This document shows, piece after piece, positions 1 through 11,224 of a DNA stretch of 64,000 nucleotides; position 1 is the stretch's first letter; each line of letters starts with the position of its first letter. The DNA is from Symbiodinium natans (lineage: Eukaryota; Sar; Dinophyceae; Suessiales; Symbiodiniaceae): NCBI GenBank assembly GCA_905221605.1, contig CAJNDS010000114.1:969298-1033297 (forward strand), read 5' to 3'. The notes below the pieces were generated by a model, which had not been told where the DNA came from, did no database searches, and saw only the letters and a list, made by a program, of their open reading frames with translations. A program made the position numbers and the translations under genes.

Positions 1-187
1 AATTGGGAGCCTTAGGAGGCCGAAGGGCTTCGGAATCCCGGGTTGCCGCACCACTGCGGCCGAGCGAAGAATAATGAAGCTCTTTCAGAGCTCACACTTG
101 GTTGGGTTCGAGGATGGATAAGGCTGATAAGCCCCCCCCACCGGGGGGCTTGGTCATGCTTGACGAAGGAACCTACCTGAAATCAAA

Positions 188-266
188 GTCAGAGTCCCGT
201 AATCCCTAAACCCTAAACCCTAAACCCTAAACCCCAAACCCCAAACCCTAAACCCTAAACCCTAAA
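188..266. repeat. CCCTAAA array
   Basis: About ten near-perfect CCCTAAA units with occasional CCCCAAA variants, followed by the minus-strand open segment read as PPQAFIKEA near 266-295. Confidence 0.9.
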
Positions 267-345
267 CCGCTTCCTTGATGAAGGCTTGTGGAGGCGTAGG
301 GTGCCAAGCTTTCTGGGGCTTGGGGGCGCCGCACAACATGACCCC
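266..345 (-). CDS. Possible short exon (weak)
   Basis: On the minus strand this island reads PPQAFIKEA and then meets a GTTTAGGG sequence that would serve as a GT donor. It is short and unrecognised. Its coding status rests only on similarity in style to the clearer islands that follow. Confidence 0.3.
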
Positions 346-477
346 AAAGCCCGGGTCCATAACCCCGAACCCTCGAAACCTCGAAAGCCCCAGGCCCTAC
401 ACCCCAAACCCCAAACCCTAAACCCCAAACCCTAAGCCCTAAACCCTAAACCCCAAACTCTAAACCCTAAACCCTGA

Positions 478-530
478 GCACCTCCTCGATGATGCCCATC
501 ATCTCGACCAATACCTCCTGAGGCTTACGG
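478..530 (-). CDS. Exon island, helical segment
   Basis: The minus strand reads PQEVLVEMMGIIEEVL, an amphipathic, coding-like stretch, then runs into GGGTTTAG, which provides a GT donor. It is flanked by CCCTAAA on the left and TTTAGGG on the right. No family is recognised. It probably belongs to the intron-riddled minus-strand gene series of 1-25 kb. Confidence 0.5.
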
Positions 531-565
531 TTTCTAGTGGGTCTTGCGGTGTTAGGGCCTTTTTG

Positions 566-660
566 TAGGGTTCAGGGTTTAGGGTTGAGGGTTTAGGGTT
601 TAGGGTTTAGGGTTTAGGGTTTAGGGTTTAGGGTTCAGGGTTTCGGGTTTGGGGTTTGTA
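566..660. repeat. TTTAGGG array
   Basis: Ten or more TTTAGGG units with a few TTCAGGG and TTGAGGG variants, in the opposite orientation to the array at 188-266. Confidence 0.9.
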
Positions 661-857
661 GGGTTTGTTGGAGGGTTTTTGGGGTGCTTTTCAGGGGTCT
701 TAGGGTTCGAGGGTGAACAGCTTATGGAGGCTACAGCCTCTGCAGCTTCCTTTTCAAAAAGTAGGTTTGGGGTTTGGGTTTAGTGTTTTGGAAGGCCCTT
801 TTGGGGTTTTGGGCGGGTGGGCTTAAGCTTACAGGCTCAAGCCCTGCAGGGTTGTAG

Positions 858-1008
858 AGGTTTAGGGTTTAGGGTTTAGGGTTTAGGGCTTAGGGTTTAG
901 GGTTTAGGGTTGAGGGTTTAGGGTTTAGGGTTTAGGGTTTAGGGTTTAGGGTTTAGGGTTTAGGGTTTAGGGTTTGGGGTTTGGGGTTTGGGGTTTGGGG
1001 TTTGGGGT
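858..1008. repeat. TTTAGGG array grading into TTTGGGG
   Basis: About 20 units. The last five or so change uniformly to TTTGGGG, which indicates local homogenisation of a variant. Confidence 0.92.
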
Positions 1009-1344
1009 TTTGACGTTTGCGGATTCGGAAAAGGAAGCCCTAAACCCTACAGCCGAAACCCCAACAAGAAACCCCAACCACCCCGAAACACTAAACTCGC
1101 AACCCTAAACCGTAAAACTTTCGACCCGAAACCCTGTAAACCCTAGAAACCCTAAACAAAACCCGAAAAGCCCTACGAAAACCCTAGACAACCCCAAGCA
1201 CTCTCCTAACCTTTCCGCCCTGAACCGTATACATCCTAACGCCTTGAAATAAACCTAGACCCGAAACCCGGTCCAACAAACCCTAAACCCGAAACCCTAA
1301 ACCCTATAAACCTCAAAACCCTGAAAGACAAAGCCCTCAACTAA

Positions 1345-1422
1345 GTGCCGCCCCGCCTTCATCTCCAAGTCGGTGGGCTTCTTGCTATCCCCCAGCACCT
1401 CCATGAGCTCGGCGAAAGGCTC
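1345..1422 (-). CDS. Exon island (charged, helical)
   Basis: The minus strand after a CAAG acceptor reads [15 protein letters not shown], then [12 protein letters not shown]. Codon and residue content are clearly protein-like, whereas the plus-strand frame over the same bases runs on into a TA microsatellite and is not credible. Family unknown. Confidence 0.6.
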
Positions 1423-1435
1423 CTTGGCTTAGGGT

Positions 1436-1632
1436 GTATGTATATACATATATATATATATATATATATTTATTTATTTATTTATACATATATACATATG
1501 TATATATATACATATACATATGTGCTTATATATAGTTATATATATATATATATACATATACATATGCTTATATATAGTTTATTATGTATATATATGTATA
1601 TATATATATATATTTTTTTTAATATATGTGTA
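1436..1632. repeat. TA-rich microsatellite
   Basis: Long runs of (TA)n mixed with TACATA and TTTA blocks. It encodes only Tyr/Ile low complexity and is probably intronic or intergenic. Confidence 0.95.
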
Positions 1633-1639
1633 CACGGGT

Positions 1640-3900
1640 AGTTCTCTAAATTGGTGTTATCTTTTGGGTACCCGAATTAGTACGGCTTAGGGAATTAGTA
1701 CGGCTTAGGGCTTTGTCTCGTTTTGTTCTTTCTCTCGTTCATTTGTTTTGAGGGGGCGGATCTTTGTTTGTTAGGGGTTTAGGATTTTTTTTTGGGGTGG
1801 CGGGGGGGGGGCTGCTGGGGATTGGGGCTTTTGGGGGTTGCTTCAAGGTGCGTGTAGAGGTCGTTGCCTGAAAGAGTCGGGTATCGAACGAGCTCACGCG
1901 CAAGACACGACAACCGCCCTGGCCTGCGCAAACGACCACGAGCGTAGAACGCCCCGTGGCCGGCTGAAGGGTCACAGCCCTGAGGCCCTCCGCCATGCCG
2001 CTCAGACCCTTGCCCCAGCACGGCTCGACGTGCGCAGGAGCAAGCATCGTCTTTGCGATGCTGCCCTGGTAATCCTGACAGGCGACATCATCCGACAACT
2101 ATACCCGTGAATTCCTAATTCGGAGGTCCTTCCAGCCGTTCTCCGCGTAGCATAGGCAGGAATCGGAGGTGATCACGGCGGCATCCTGTCGGGGATAAAA
2201 AAATGAAAACAAAAAGTCGCTCGAACAACAACCACCGGTCCTCCAGGTAAGGGGCTAGATGTCCGTACAGGTCAGGGAGGGCCCGGGAGGCCAGATGGAA
2301 GCCATCGCCGTAGTTCACGGAACCTGCAGGAGACATACTCCTACGAACCCGCTCCAAACCTACACGAAGCCTGGCCTTGGCTCTGGCACTCCTCCAACAA
2401 GACCGCCGCTTCCTGGACGTGCACCGACCCAGCACGAATCACCTGGCCAGGGCATGCACGACGCTGCCACAACAAAGCAGAGGAGTGCCCCTCCAACCTC
2501 ATAGATGGAGGCCATGGCGACGAACGAAGCAGAGGCGAATGCAAACCAAGCTACAGCTCGAACCAATCTAGCATCACCGAAACTCACAACGCTCTCAACA
2601 ACGAAGCCAGGTGCACAAGACCAACCCGAGCACGTCGCGGACAGAATTCGATCCATGCTTTGCACGCACGATCCCATCGCACGTGAGACGAAGCTAAACT
2701 GGCTGCACGACAGACTCTCACAGATCAAGCTCAGACTGCTCCTACCACATTCAATGCCCGAAATCCAAACCCTCGTCCTCCTGCGGCGTTAAGGTTCGGG
2801 CTCGGGAGGGCGACAAACAGGGAGCTAAATGGGAACCTCGATTTCGATTGCGACTCGAAGGTCTGCAGAAAAAATGAGCCCGGCGACTGTCTCATATACG
2901 GCACTGGCACGGCGTCAGCGAGAAGTGATTGCCACGTCAGTTGACGAAGCGCACACATCAGGGGAGTGGTGATTGCCACGTCAGTAACGCAGCGCACACC
3001 GAAGAAATTGAAGCGATTCATGTCAGTAACGCAGCGCACGCCGAAGAAAAATTTGCCGTGTCGCGCAGAGCGCGGCCTGATGAGGCGACAGCTGAGCTGA
3101 CACGAGTCGCGTTTACTAGGAGCCTGAAGGCGGGTCTCATCTACGATCTAGCCGATGGCCTCAAATGAGAATCCAATTTGAGCTCTGAAAACGAGGCTGA
3201 GGTCCAAATGAAGCCTTCGGTTTCGGATCTGAAATCAGGCTGCTTTCAGCTTGGCTGGGAGTCCCGAAATAGGAACCTTTTCAATCATCTCTAAACACGA
3301 CGGTCAGGCCCCTCAGAACTCGCCGCCGAAACCAATTGGTTAAGTCGATGCCCTCCTAGTAGCACGAAGCGTTCGGATTGACGGGCTAAGGAAGACGCCC
3401 ACTCCCGTTGAGCACACGCGATTAATGCGAGGCAGTCGGCCTGTCTCTGGGATTAAGAAAGGTGTTGTCAGTTGACGCCACCCTTTCATGCAGGTAGAGA
3501 TTGCCAGAAGTCACCTGCAGGAATCCTTAAACCAAACTTTCAACTGAGCATGCCGGCAGGCGCCCGCCCGCGTGCGCGCAACCAAGCACGTGCTCCAATT
3601 TCAGAATCAATGATTTCGGATTTCGAGGGGTTCCCGATCAAGCAAAACGCAGGTGTTTTTCATCGAATCTGAAAACCGAAAAACCCGAAAACGAGTGACG
3701 AGGCAGTGATTCTGCGCCGCGTCCAATTACGGGGCCGACCCCCCCCTTAAAAACGATCAGTTTTCAATGAATTCGTTTTTTTTCAGAAAAATCGAAAGCC
3801 CGAAATGGAGGTGTGATTTTGACTTGTGCCTGTTTTTTTTTTTTTTGGGGGGGGGGGTTCGACAAGGTTTTGAGGTTTGTAGCTCAAAGATCTCGCGCTA
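1640..3900. other. Unique stretch without a recognised gene
   Basis: This is mixed-composition DNA almost free of telomere-like arrays. Several short overlapping open frames exist on both strands, but none shows a domain, a start context or splice logic that singles it out. Around 2928-3050 a segment of roughly 48 bp is repeated two to three times (core GTCAGTAACGCAGCGCAC). A run of T then G lies near 3830-3857. I see no supportable gene. Confidence 0.6.
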
Positions 3901-4249
3901 TTTAGGGTTTAGGGTTCAGGGTCGAGAAAGGGTTTGATTGCTGCATGATGATGTGGCCTGAACCAAGAGGCACGTCCTCTCTGCCCTCTCGCGACCTCTC
4001 ATCTCTAAACCCTATAAACCCTGCAAGCCCTGTAAACCCTATTAACCCTACAAACCCTACAAACTCTACAAGCCCTACAAACCTACAACTCCAATCCCAC
4101 AAGTGCTACAAACCCTATAATCTTTACAAATTCCTACAAACTCTACAAACCAAGATTTCAAGTTTCAAGCTTGGGGTGGGAACGTGGCTCCCTTTGGCCC
4201 CTAAACCCCGAAGCTTTAAATAGGTAGCAGGGCTTCAAGTTAAGAAGTT

Positions 4250-4700
4250 GTTTACAGTCTAGTATATAAAAGTACATGACATTATAGTTTAGTACATATA
4301 TATATACACATATGTATACTGATTTGTTAATGAATAGTGTTATTCTCGTTATGTTCATAAATAATAGAAATAAAAAATTATTCTAAATACGAAGAAGAAG
4401 AAGAAGACTAATATTAACAATAACCATAACAATAATAATACAAAATGTTTTACGTATATATATATATACACATATACATGTGCACACATATATACACACA
4501 TTTTTATTTATTTATATTGATATTTATATCTACATGTATATATATATATATATATGCATTTGTCTTTCTTCATTTATGTACTTTTTTATATGACATTCTT
4601 TTATATTATATTGTATTCTGTGGTATCATATTATACTATACAATATTATATTGTATTATATTATATTATGTGTATCTTTTTAATTATATATGTATATATA
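4250..4700. repeat. AT-rich microsatellite block
   Basis: Dense TATATA, ATTATA and GAAGAAG tracts. It directly follows the GTAAGTATA splice donor of the minus-strand exon at 4706-4781, so it appears to be the beginning of an intron. Confidence 0.9.
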
Positions 4701-4705
4701 CTTAC

Positions 4706-4781
4706 AGAGACAAGAGATTAACACGCATGAACAGGTGCACCCGCGCGGCGAGCAGCTCGCGGCCCTCCACCTCCTTGGCGC
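4706..4781 (-). CDS. Exon island with canonical GTAAGT donor
   Basis: The minus strand has acceptor TTCTCCAG, then AKEVEGRELLAARVHLFM and RVNLLS, then the textbook donor GTAAGTATA. Both splice signals and the coding-like peptide agree, so the strand assignment of the whole exon series is well anchored here. The product is unrecognised. Confidence 0.65.
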
Positions 4782-4802
4782 CTGGAGAACGGGGGGGGTG
4801 CT

Positions 4803-5090
4803 TAGGGTTTTGGGATTAGGGTTTAGGGCGTAGGGTTTAGGGTTCAGGGTTCAGGGTTCAGGGTTTAGGGTTTAGGGTTTAGGGTTTAGAGTTTAGGGTT
4901 TAGGGTTTAAGGTTTAGGGTGATTGGGGGCGCGTGGAAAAATTCGGAGGGGGTCGCCGCTCAAAGTACTTCCAAGCATAGCGGACCACTTTGGGGGTTTT
5001 AGGGTGTAGGGTGTGGGGTGTAGGGTTTAGGGTTTAGGGTTTAGGGTTTAGGGTTTAGGGTTTAGGGTTTAGGGTTTAGGGTTTAGGGTT
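4803..5090. repeat. TTTAGGG arrays
   Basis: Two arrays (4803-4920 and 5017-5090) separated by about 90 bp of unique sequence. Their 3' end abuts the dispersed repeat that starts at 5091. Confidence 0.9.
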
Positions 5091-5576
5091 TTTGCTGTGA
5101 TAGGGCGTAGGTGCTGTGAAGGTCAGGTTTCGGAACAAGCTCGAAAGCTTCGTGAGGTGCGAAGATCAGCTTTGGCCCGATTGTGGAGGGCCATCTAACA
5201 CTTTTCTCCCACCCCACGCCGTCCGAGGCGGCAAAGCCATCCAAACCTATTCCTTTTAGGGTTTAGGCCTAAACTCAAGGCAACAGTCCACTTCTAAAAA
5301 CTTATTCAGTTTCATGACGTTCGGGGCTGGGTCAAAGCAATGGTAGGGGGCTCCCAAGCAGTTTCAGGGCGGGGGCCGGGCCAGGGGGGCAGGCCGGAGG
5401 GGGGCCAGGGGGGGGCTCCTGACGCGGGCCTCAAAACACAAAAAAAGGGCCCAGGATACCGGGCCCATCGTGGGTGCTACCGACCCCCGAGCTGTGGGAG
5501 GCGGGCGAGCGCCCTGGGTCGGCTTGCGCCATCGAGGTCGAAGGGCTTAAGCGCCGGGCGGCCTAGGCCCTGAGTT
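5091..5576. repeat. Dispersed repeat, copy 1
   Basis: The left flank (GCTGTGATAGGGCGTAGGTG onward, about 240 bp) and right flank (GGGCCCATCGTGGGTGCTAC onward, about 115 bp) are nearly identical to 19124-20064. The G/C-rich centre differs in length. Both copies sit immediately next to TTTAGGG arrays. No terminal inverted repeat or coding capacity was found, and the family is unknown. Confidence 0.85.
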
Positions 5577-6022
5577 GAGGGTTTAGGGTGTAAGGGTGTA
5601 AGGGTGCAAGGGTTTAACTTCAGGGTTTCGGGAGAGGGGGGGCGGAACACAGTCGCATGGCCTGGGGAACACGAAACTTGGAAGCTCCAGGTTTTGAAGG
5701 TTTAGGAGCTCAGATGGTGGAATGTGCCCCAAAAATTTATGCACCACGATCTGCCGCTCGACGCCTACATAAGCTCCGTTTAGGGTTTAGGGTTCGCGAA
5801 CCAGCCCTCAACTGAAGCTCTAACCTGGGCTTTATGATTGTCAAACGGGTAAGGAAGCATCAGACGTTCTTACCTTCGAGTGCCGCAATATGAGTATCAT
5901 GAGCATAGTAATAGTAAGAGTCCTATTCGTATCATTCGTATTCTTCGTCTCTGCGCGATTCCTAGGGGCAGGAGGCCCGAATCAACAACCTCACATTCGA
6001 GGGTGGGGAATTGCTCGGACCT

Positions 6023-6170
6023 GCCTAAACCCTAAACCCTAAACCCTAAACCCTAAACCCTAAACCCTCAACCCTAAACCCTAAACCTAAACCCTAAACC
6101 CTAAACCCTAAACCCTAAACCTAAACCCTAAACCCTAAACCCTAAACCCTAAACCCTAAACCCTAAACCC
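6023..6170. repeat. CCCTAAA array
   Basis: About 20 units with two CCTAAAC 6-mers. It lies just upstream, in plus coordinates, of the exon island at 6180-6269. Confidence 0.92.
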
Positions 6171-6179
6171 ACCCAACAC

Positions 6180-6269
6180 AGGTGGCTGCAGGCTTCCATG
6201 AGACAGGTGGCTGTAGGCTTCCATGAGCAGCTCGATGGTGTTCAAAAGCTCGTCATCAACCCCCGAAGC
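6180..6269 (-). CDS. Exon island with internal 25-bp duplication
   Basis: After acceptor GGCAGCAG the minus strand reads ASGVDDELLNTIELLMEAYS and continues HLSHGSLQPP. The last part is produced by a 25-bp direct duplication (CTCATGGAAGCCTRCAGCCA core) at the exon's 3' end, which suggests a recent slippage or repair event. It is followed by a GTGTTG donor-like site. Unknown product. Confidence 0.6.
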
Positions 6270-6315
6270 CTGCTGCCGCGGCGGGGATCGGGCTTGGGAG
6301 GTCGGATGCTTCCTC

Positions 6316-6465
6316 GGGTTTAGGGTTTAGGGTTTAGGGTTTAGGGTTTAGGGTTTAGGGTTTAGGGTTTAGGGTTTAGGGTTTAGGTTTTAGGGTTTAG
6401 GGTTTAGGGTTTAGGGTTTAGGGTTTAGGGTTTAGGGTTTAGGGTTTAGGGTTTAGGGTTTTGGC
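6316..6465. repeat. TTTAGGG array
   Basis: About 21 units with one TTTTAGGG variant, opposite in orientation to the array at 6023-6170 across the exon island. Confidence 0.92.
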
Positions 6466-7136
6466 GGCTTAGAGTTCAGGGTTGAGGGTTTAGAACCCAA
6501 GGCCCTTGAACCCCAATTCCCCCACACCCTTGAATCCAAGGCTGGCGCAGAGCCTCTCCAACCCCCCTGAACCCTGCTCCTAAGCGCTTCCCAAAGCTGC
6601 TTTGAAACCCTAAACCCTAAACCCCAAACCCTAAACCCTAAACCCTAAACCCTAAACCCTAAACCCCAAACCGCAACGTCGAGAAGCCAACGCAACGGAG
6701 CCCTCGAGATGCAACCAAGCCGGAAGTCCGAAACCCGCTGAACTCTGGAGCATCAACTCCTATTCAAAGCCTCTTAAGCCTCGCCACAAAGGCTGAACCC
6801 TCAGAAACGCTAGGGTTTAGGGTTTAGATTTGAGGGTTTAGGGTTGAGGGTTGAGGGCTTAGGGCTAAAGGGAGTTCTACTGGCTTAATGATAGAGGTTT
6901 ACGAGGCGGCAGCCGGAACGGGCCTGACTCCCCCAGCTATGCCAAGGTTTAGGGAGTGGGGTTCACAGGTTCGGGGTTTTAGGTGTTCCGGGGTTTAGGG
7001 GTTTAGGGATGTAGGGGGCTTAGGGCAGCCACGACAGACAGTGTCAATCCTCCCAATTCAACATCTGCGAAAGAGGACACCAAGCCCTGCACCCCCCAAT
7101 AGAATGTTTGCCTTCTGCACCCCTCAACCCCACGCT

Positions 7137-7265
7137 CTTGCCCTAAACCCTAAACCCTAAACCCTAAAACCCTAAAACCCTAAAACCCTAAAACCCTAAA
7201 ACCCCAAAACCCTAAAACCCTAAAACCCTAAAACCCCAAAACCCCTAAAACCCCAAAACCTAAAC
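7137..7265. repeat. CCCTAAAA variant array (8-bp unit)
   Basis: The array starts as CCCTAAA, then switches to about a dozen 8-bp CCCTAAAA/CCCCAAAA units, one of several locally homogenised variants in the window. Confidence 0.9.
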
Positions 7266-7283
7266 CCCCTAGTTGGTCCTGAC

Positions 7284-7397
7284 CTTTGCGGCCGGCTCTG
7301 CGGCCGGCTCTGCAGCCGGCGCTGCGGCAGGCGCTACGGCAGGCGCTGCGGCAGGCGCTGGAGCACCCCGAACATCAGCGGCCTCGCCAGCGAACGG
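7284..7397 (-). CDS. Ala/Pro-rich exon island
   Basis: Minus strand, acceptor GCCAG, 38 codons, donor AAG|GTCAGG. It starts PFAGEAADVRGAP and continues as an Ala-Pro-Glu tract from a 12-bp tandem repeat (GCGCCTGCCGCA type). The plus strand also has an open Ala/Gly frame over the repeat, but the minus frame has the better splice signals and fits the neighbouring exons. Probably a disordered linker. Confidence 0.5.
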
Positions 7398-7711
7398 CTG
7401 GCCTGCGAGTGTCGTTTACGGGCTGCAGGGTGAAGACAGAACGCAGAGGGCGAGACAGAGAGAGAGAGAGAGAGCCCTTTTGGGCTACATTTGTAAACGA
7501 ACCTCCCTGTCGAAGAAGTTCGCTAGGTTCCGCAAAGAGCACGTCTGACAAAACTGTGTGAACCTTTCTCGCAGCATGGATTTAGGAAACCCAACTCAGC
7601 AAAAGGGAGAAAGGGTATTGCTCGGGATGTTCCCCCTTCTTCCAACAGGGTACGATAATTTCGATTAAGGACTGTTAAATCCCAAACCCCAAACCCCAAC
7701 CTCCCCACCCC

Positions 7712-7767
7712 CCTTGCCCCCAGCTGCTCAGCCAAGCGGCCGGCCACCCTATCGATGTCCTCCTCGG
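7712..7767 (-). CDS. Exon island, helical
   Basis: Minus-strand acceptor GATGAGCAG, then EEDIDRVAGRLAEQLGA, a clean amphipathic helix. A GT donor follows within the G-rich stretch. Unknown product, part of the minus-strand exon series. Confidence 0.6.
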
Positions 7768-8222
7768 CTGCTCATCAGGAAAACGCAGGGTCAGCAGGTT
7801 GTAAGCCCTAAACCCTAAACCCTCAACCTAAACCCTCAACCCTAAACCCTAAACCCTAAACACCCTAAACCCTAAACCCAAAAAACTCGGGACAATCTTC
7901 CCAAACCCCAAAACCCAACCCCAAAAACACAAAAGCCACCCCAAAATAAAATAAATAAATAAATCGGAAATAAGATAATAGACATATATAAAGCACATAC
8001 AACACCCCAAACACCAAAAAACACAAAGCAAATATAGTACTAAAACTATTAATACTAATACCAATAACCAAACGCCACAAAAAAAGGGAACCCCCAAAAA
8101 CCCGAACCCCCGAACACACAGGACTCCCCAAGCCTCGTAAACCCAAAACCCTAAACCCTAAACCTCTAAACCCAAAACCCTAAACCCTAAACCCTAAACC
8201 CTAAACCTCTGAACCCTGAACC

Positions 8223-8314
8223 GCCGAGGCGCGGTGTCATCACCGCGCGCCGACGCGGTGCTGCCCTCATCGCCCTCCACCACGTCCGTGTCTTCGGGCT
8301 TGGGTGGCTGAAGC
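8223..8314 (-). CDS. Acidic exon island
   Basis: Minus-strand acceptor CTCAG, then LQPPKPEDTDVVEGDEGS and TASARGDDTAPR, then donor GTTCAGGG. Pro/Glu/Asp-rich and likely disordered. Flanked by CCCTAAA on one side and TTTAGGG on the other. Confidence 0.6.
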
Positions 8315-8318
8315 CTGA

Positions 8319-8488
8319 GTAGGGTTTAGGGTTTAGGGTTTAGGGTTTAGGGTTTAGGGTTTAGGGTTTAGGGTTTAGGGTTTAGGGTTTAGGGTTTAGG
8401 GTTTAGGATTTAGGGTTTAGGGTTTAGGGTTTAGGGTTTAGGGTTTAGGGTTTAGGGTTTAGGGTTTAGGGTTTAGGGTTTAGGGTGT
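8319..8488. repeat. TTTAGGG array
   Basis: About 24 nearly perfect TTTAGGG units directly beside the exon at 8223-8314. On the coding strand it forms the C-rich 3' part of the preceding intron. Confidence 0.93.
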
Positions 8489-8822
8489 TTCTTGAGGCAG
8501 CCCAAGCAAAAAATCCAACCTCTCTCTCCACCAAGTGGACCTAATCACCCTGTAAAGACTCCAATCGCTCGACATCTCGACCCTTCAGAACCCTAAGGGG
8601 CCCACAAAACCCTAAACTTGCAGGGGCCCTGATCCGACAAAGGGGGCCGTGCCCTAAATCCTAAACTCGATGCAGGGCGCAAAGCCCTAAACCCCAAACC
8701 CTAAACCCTAAACCCTAAACCGCTTTAAGCCCCCCCAAACAACCTCCAAAGGGCCCCCAAATTGCACCCTAAACCCTAAATCCTAAACCCTAAATCCTAA
8801 ACCCTAAACCCTAAACCCCAAA

Positions 8823-8862
8823 TTGCGGCCGGGGCAGCTTCCCGGCTGCGCCCCTCGTCATC
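8823..8862 (-). CDS. Small exon island
   Basis: Minus-strand acceptor TAGCCCAG, then DDEGRSREAAPAA. It is short and acidic and matches the composition of its neighbours. Donor not clear. Confidence 0.45.
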
Positions 8863-8866
8863 CTGG

Positions 8867-9072
8867 GCTAGGGTTTAGGGTTTAGGGTTTGGGGTTTGGG
8901 GTTTAGGGTTTAGGGGTTTGGGGTTTAGGGTTTAGGGTTTAGGGTTCAGGGTTTAGGGTTTAGGGTTTAGGGTTTAGGGTTTAGGGATTGGGGTTTAGGG
9001 TTTAGGGGTTTGGGGTTTGAGGTTTAGGGTTTAGGGTTTAGGGTTTAGGGTTTAGGGTTTAGGGTTTAGGGC
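8867..9072. repeat. TTTAGGG array with TTTGGGG variants
   Basis: About 28 units, with scattered TTTGGGG and 8-bp TTTAGGGG variants. Confidence 0.9.
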
Positions 9073-9451
9073 TTAGAGGGGTTGTGGACGGGGCGCCTTT
9101 TGGGAGACTCAGGGTTTAGGGTCAAACTCGAAACCTCGCAAGCCCTAAGCCCAAAAGAAGTAAACCCCTAAACCCCTAAACCCTAACCCCCCCCCCCTCA
9201 ACCCCTGAAACCCCTAAACCCCTAAACCCTACACCCCCCTTAAACACCCCTACACCCCTAGACCTAGACCGTAACAAATTAGATGGAGGCTTCTTGGGGC
9301 GTTGGAGACATCGGAAGCTGAAGGCTTGGGCGCTTCCGAAACTAGGGGGTACCTTGTTGGGGTCCTTATTGTCAGAAACAATCCTACTATTTGGGGTCCC
9401 TAAACCCTAAACCCGAAACCCTAAACCCTAAACCCTAAACCCTAAACCCAC

Positions 9452-9536
9452 CAAAAAGACTGGTGCCGGGGCGCATGAAGAGCAGCTTCTCTTCCCGCTC
9501 CGCCAGCTCGGCGGCCGCTCTCTGGCGCTTCCGCTC
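9452..9536 (-). CDS. Coiled-coil exon island
   Basis: Minus-strand acceptor TTGTCCAG, then ERKRQRAAAELAEREEKL, LFMRPGTSLF, then donor GTGGGTTT. Spliced in phase to the preceding exon (10.2 kb) it gives one continuous charged helix (AREAAEEE joined to ERKRQRAAAE). That supports both boundaries and a single gene. Confidence 0.7.
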
Positions 9537-10181
9537 CTGGACAAGAAAGGTTTGGGGGGTTTAGGGTCTAGGGTTTGGGGTTTAGGGCTTGGGGTTTAGG
9601 GTTTGGGGTTTAGGGTTCAGGGTTTAGGGTTTGGGGTTTAGGTTTGGGGTTTAGGGTTTGGGGGTCAGGGTTTGGGGGTTAAGGTTTGGGGTTTACGGTT
9701 TGGGGTTTAGGGTTTCGGGCTTGGTTTGAAGGTTTGGGGCTGAAACTTTCGGAGTTGGGTCTTAGTCGCTCGCGATTGCGGAGAATGGGTTCCTTCTTTC
9801 CAGGCAAACCCTAAACCCGAAAAAGCTTAACAGAAACCCCCCCCCCCCCCCAAGAAACTGGAGATTTCGGCACCCAGAATAGTTACTCGGGTCTGAGGCC
9901 ACCCTAAAAATCGCACTCTCCCAGTCCTCCAAAGGAAAGGGGCTTACCGACGTACTGACCATGGATTGAGAGAAGCCCGGGAGAGGGGGGGGGGGGAGGA
10001 ACTGGGAGAACCCCCCAAAAGAACCAACATCATCCCCCAATCAAACACGCAAACTGTCAAGATCGTTCTACATAACTCACTCTAGACCCAGACAGCCGAG
10101 TATGGGTTTTAACCACAACTTTCTTCCAACCCTTAACCCCCTTAACCCTAAACCCTTAACCCCTAAACCCTCGCGCGGAAC

Positions 10182-10269
10182 CTGCCTCTTCCTCTGCCGC
10201 CTCGCGGGCGAGGCGCGCGGCTTCATCCTCGAAGGAAGGGGGTTCGGGTTCGGGTTCGGGTTCGGGCGA
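10182..10269 (-). CDS. Glu/Pro-repeat and helical exon island
   Basis: The minus strand reads SPEPEPEPEPPSFEDEAARL, then AREAAEEE. The PE repeat comes from a GGGTTC hexamer repeat in plus orientation. The exon joins the 9452-9536 exon in frame if a GC donor (GAG|GCAGGT) is used. Confidence 0.65.
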
Positions 10270-10689
10270 GGCTCGTAATGCTGGTACCGATTAACCAATC
10301 CCTAAAAGGGCTATAAGTATATATAGCTATAGGTACAGCTAGAGTGGGTTAATAAGTACCATGAACCTCCAGGTAGGGCTGCGGGCGCTGGGAATCTTGT
10401 GGGTCATGGTGCCTGGGTTCAGGCCTTACAAGAGTAGTGCGACTGCTGGACTTGCCCCCCCAAATTGTGGAGCCTTTGCCCAGGAAACAGGGGGGGCTGT
10501 AACCTATAGTAATCTGTCGGGTTTGAGACTACAGATTCTACCCTACCCCTGACCCTAAACTTCCAAATAACCCTAAACCCTAAACCCTAAACCCTAAACC
10601 CTAAACCCTAAACCCTAAACCTTACACCCTACACCCTAAACCCTAAACCCCAAGCTTCGAACTTCCACAAGAACCCTACACCCTCAAGC

Positions 10690-10745
10690 CCCTGGCTCCT
10701 GGCCGGCAGTCTCCTCACTCTCCACCGGCTCCTTCGTGCCATGTC
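10690..10745 (-). CDS. Acidic exon island, possible C-terminus
   Basis: The minus strand reads GHGTKEPVESEETAGQEPGA and then an in-frame TGA. It could be a terminal exon, or be spliced at an internal site before the stop. Unknown product. Confidence 0.5.
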
Positions 10746-10948
10746 CTTGCGTGGGTGTTGGGTTTAGGGCTTTGAGATCAGGGCTTAGGGTTTTGAGATC
10801 AGGGTTTAAGGGATTTGGAGGCATTACACCAAACGTCTAAGCCTAAAAGCCCCAAAACTCAACCAAACCCCCCAAGCCCCAAAAAACACCCGAACCCCAA
10901 ACCCTAAACCCTAAGCCCAAACCGACCCGAAACCCTGAACCCCCCAAA

Positions 10949-10994
10949 CTCGCCTTCGCACATGGCGGGAAGGACCTCAGTCGCTGCCTCCACC
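10949..10994 (-). CDS. Small exon island
   Basis: Minus-strand acceptor TGACAG, then VEAATEVLPAMCEGE, then a G-rich GTTTGG-type donor. Unknown product. Confidence 0.5.
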
Positions 10995-11224
10995 TGTCAC
11001 GCCGGGCTCAGGGTTTAGGTTTAAGGGTTTAGGGTTCCAGGGCTTGCGGTAGCCCTGAATAAGACCACTATAAAGCTCCTAAAGACCCTAGCGCCCTCAG
11101 AGCCCCCAAAGCCCCTAACGTCCCTACCGTCCCTAAAGCCCCTCAAGAACCTAACTTCAAAAGAAGCCCTAAGCCCCAAAGAGTCCTGAAACCTCAACCC
11201 TAAATCTAGGGTTTCCCTAACCAC

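Noticed and set aside
1-1010. TTTAGGG arrays as an authentic chromosome terminus or subtelomere
   Set aside because: Arrays are short, degenerate, in both orientations and spread over 46 kb with exons between them; a terminus would be one-directional and uninterrupted.
1345-1641. Plus-strand frame running into the TA microsatellite
   Set aside because: Half of it is Tyr/Ile low complexity; the minus strand of the first part has a credible exon.
7273-7561. Plus-strand Ala/Gly-rich proteins
   Set aside because: They overlap a min-complexity 12-bp repeat; the minus strand has acceptor, donor and neighbour consistency.
9762-10040. Minus-strand protein-like frame with poly-Gly/Pro
   Set aside because: Driven by homopolymer G/C tracts; no splice or domain support.
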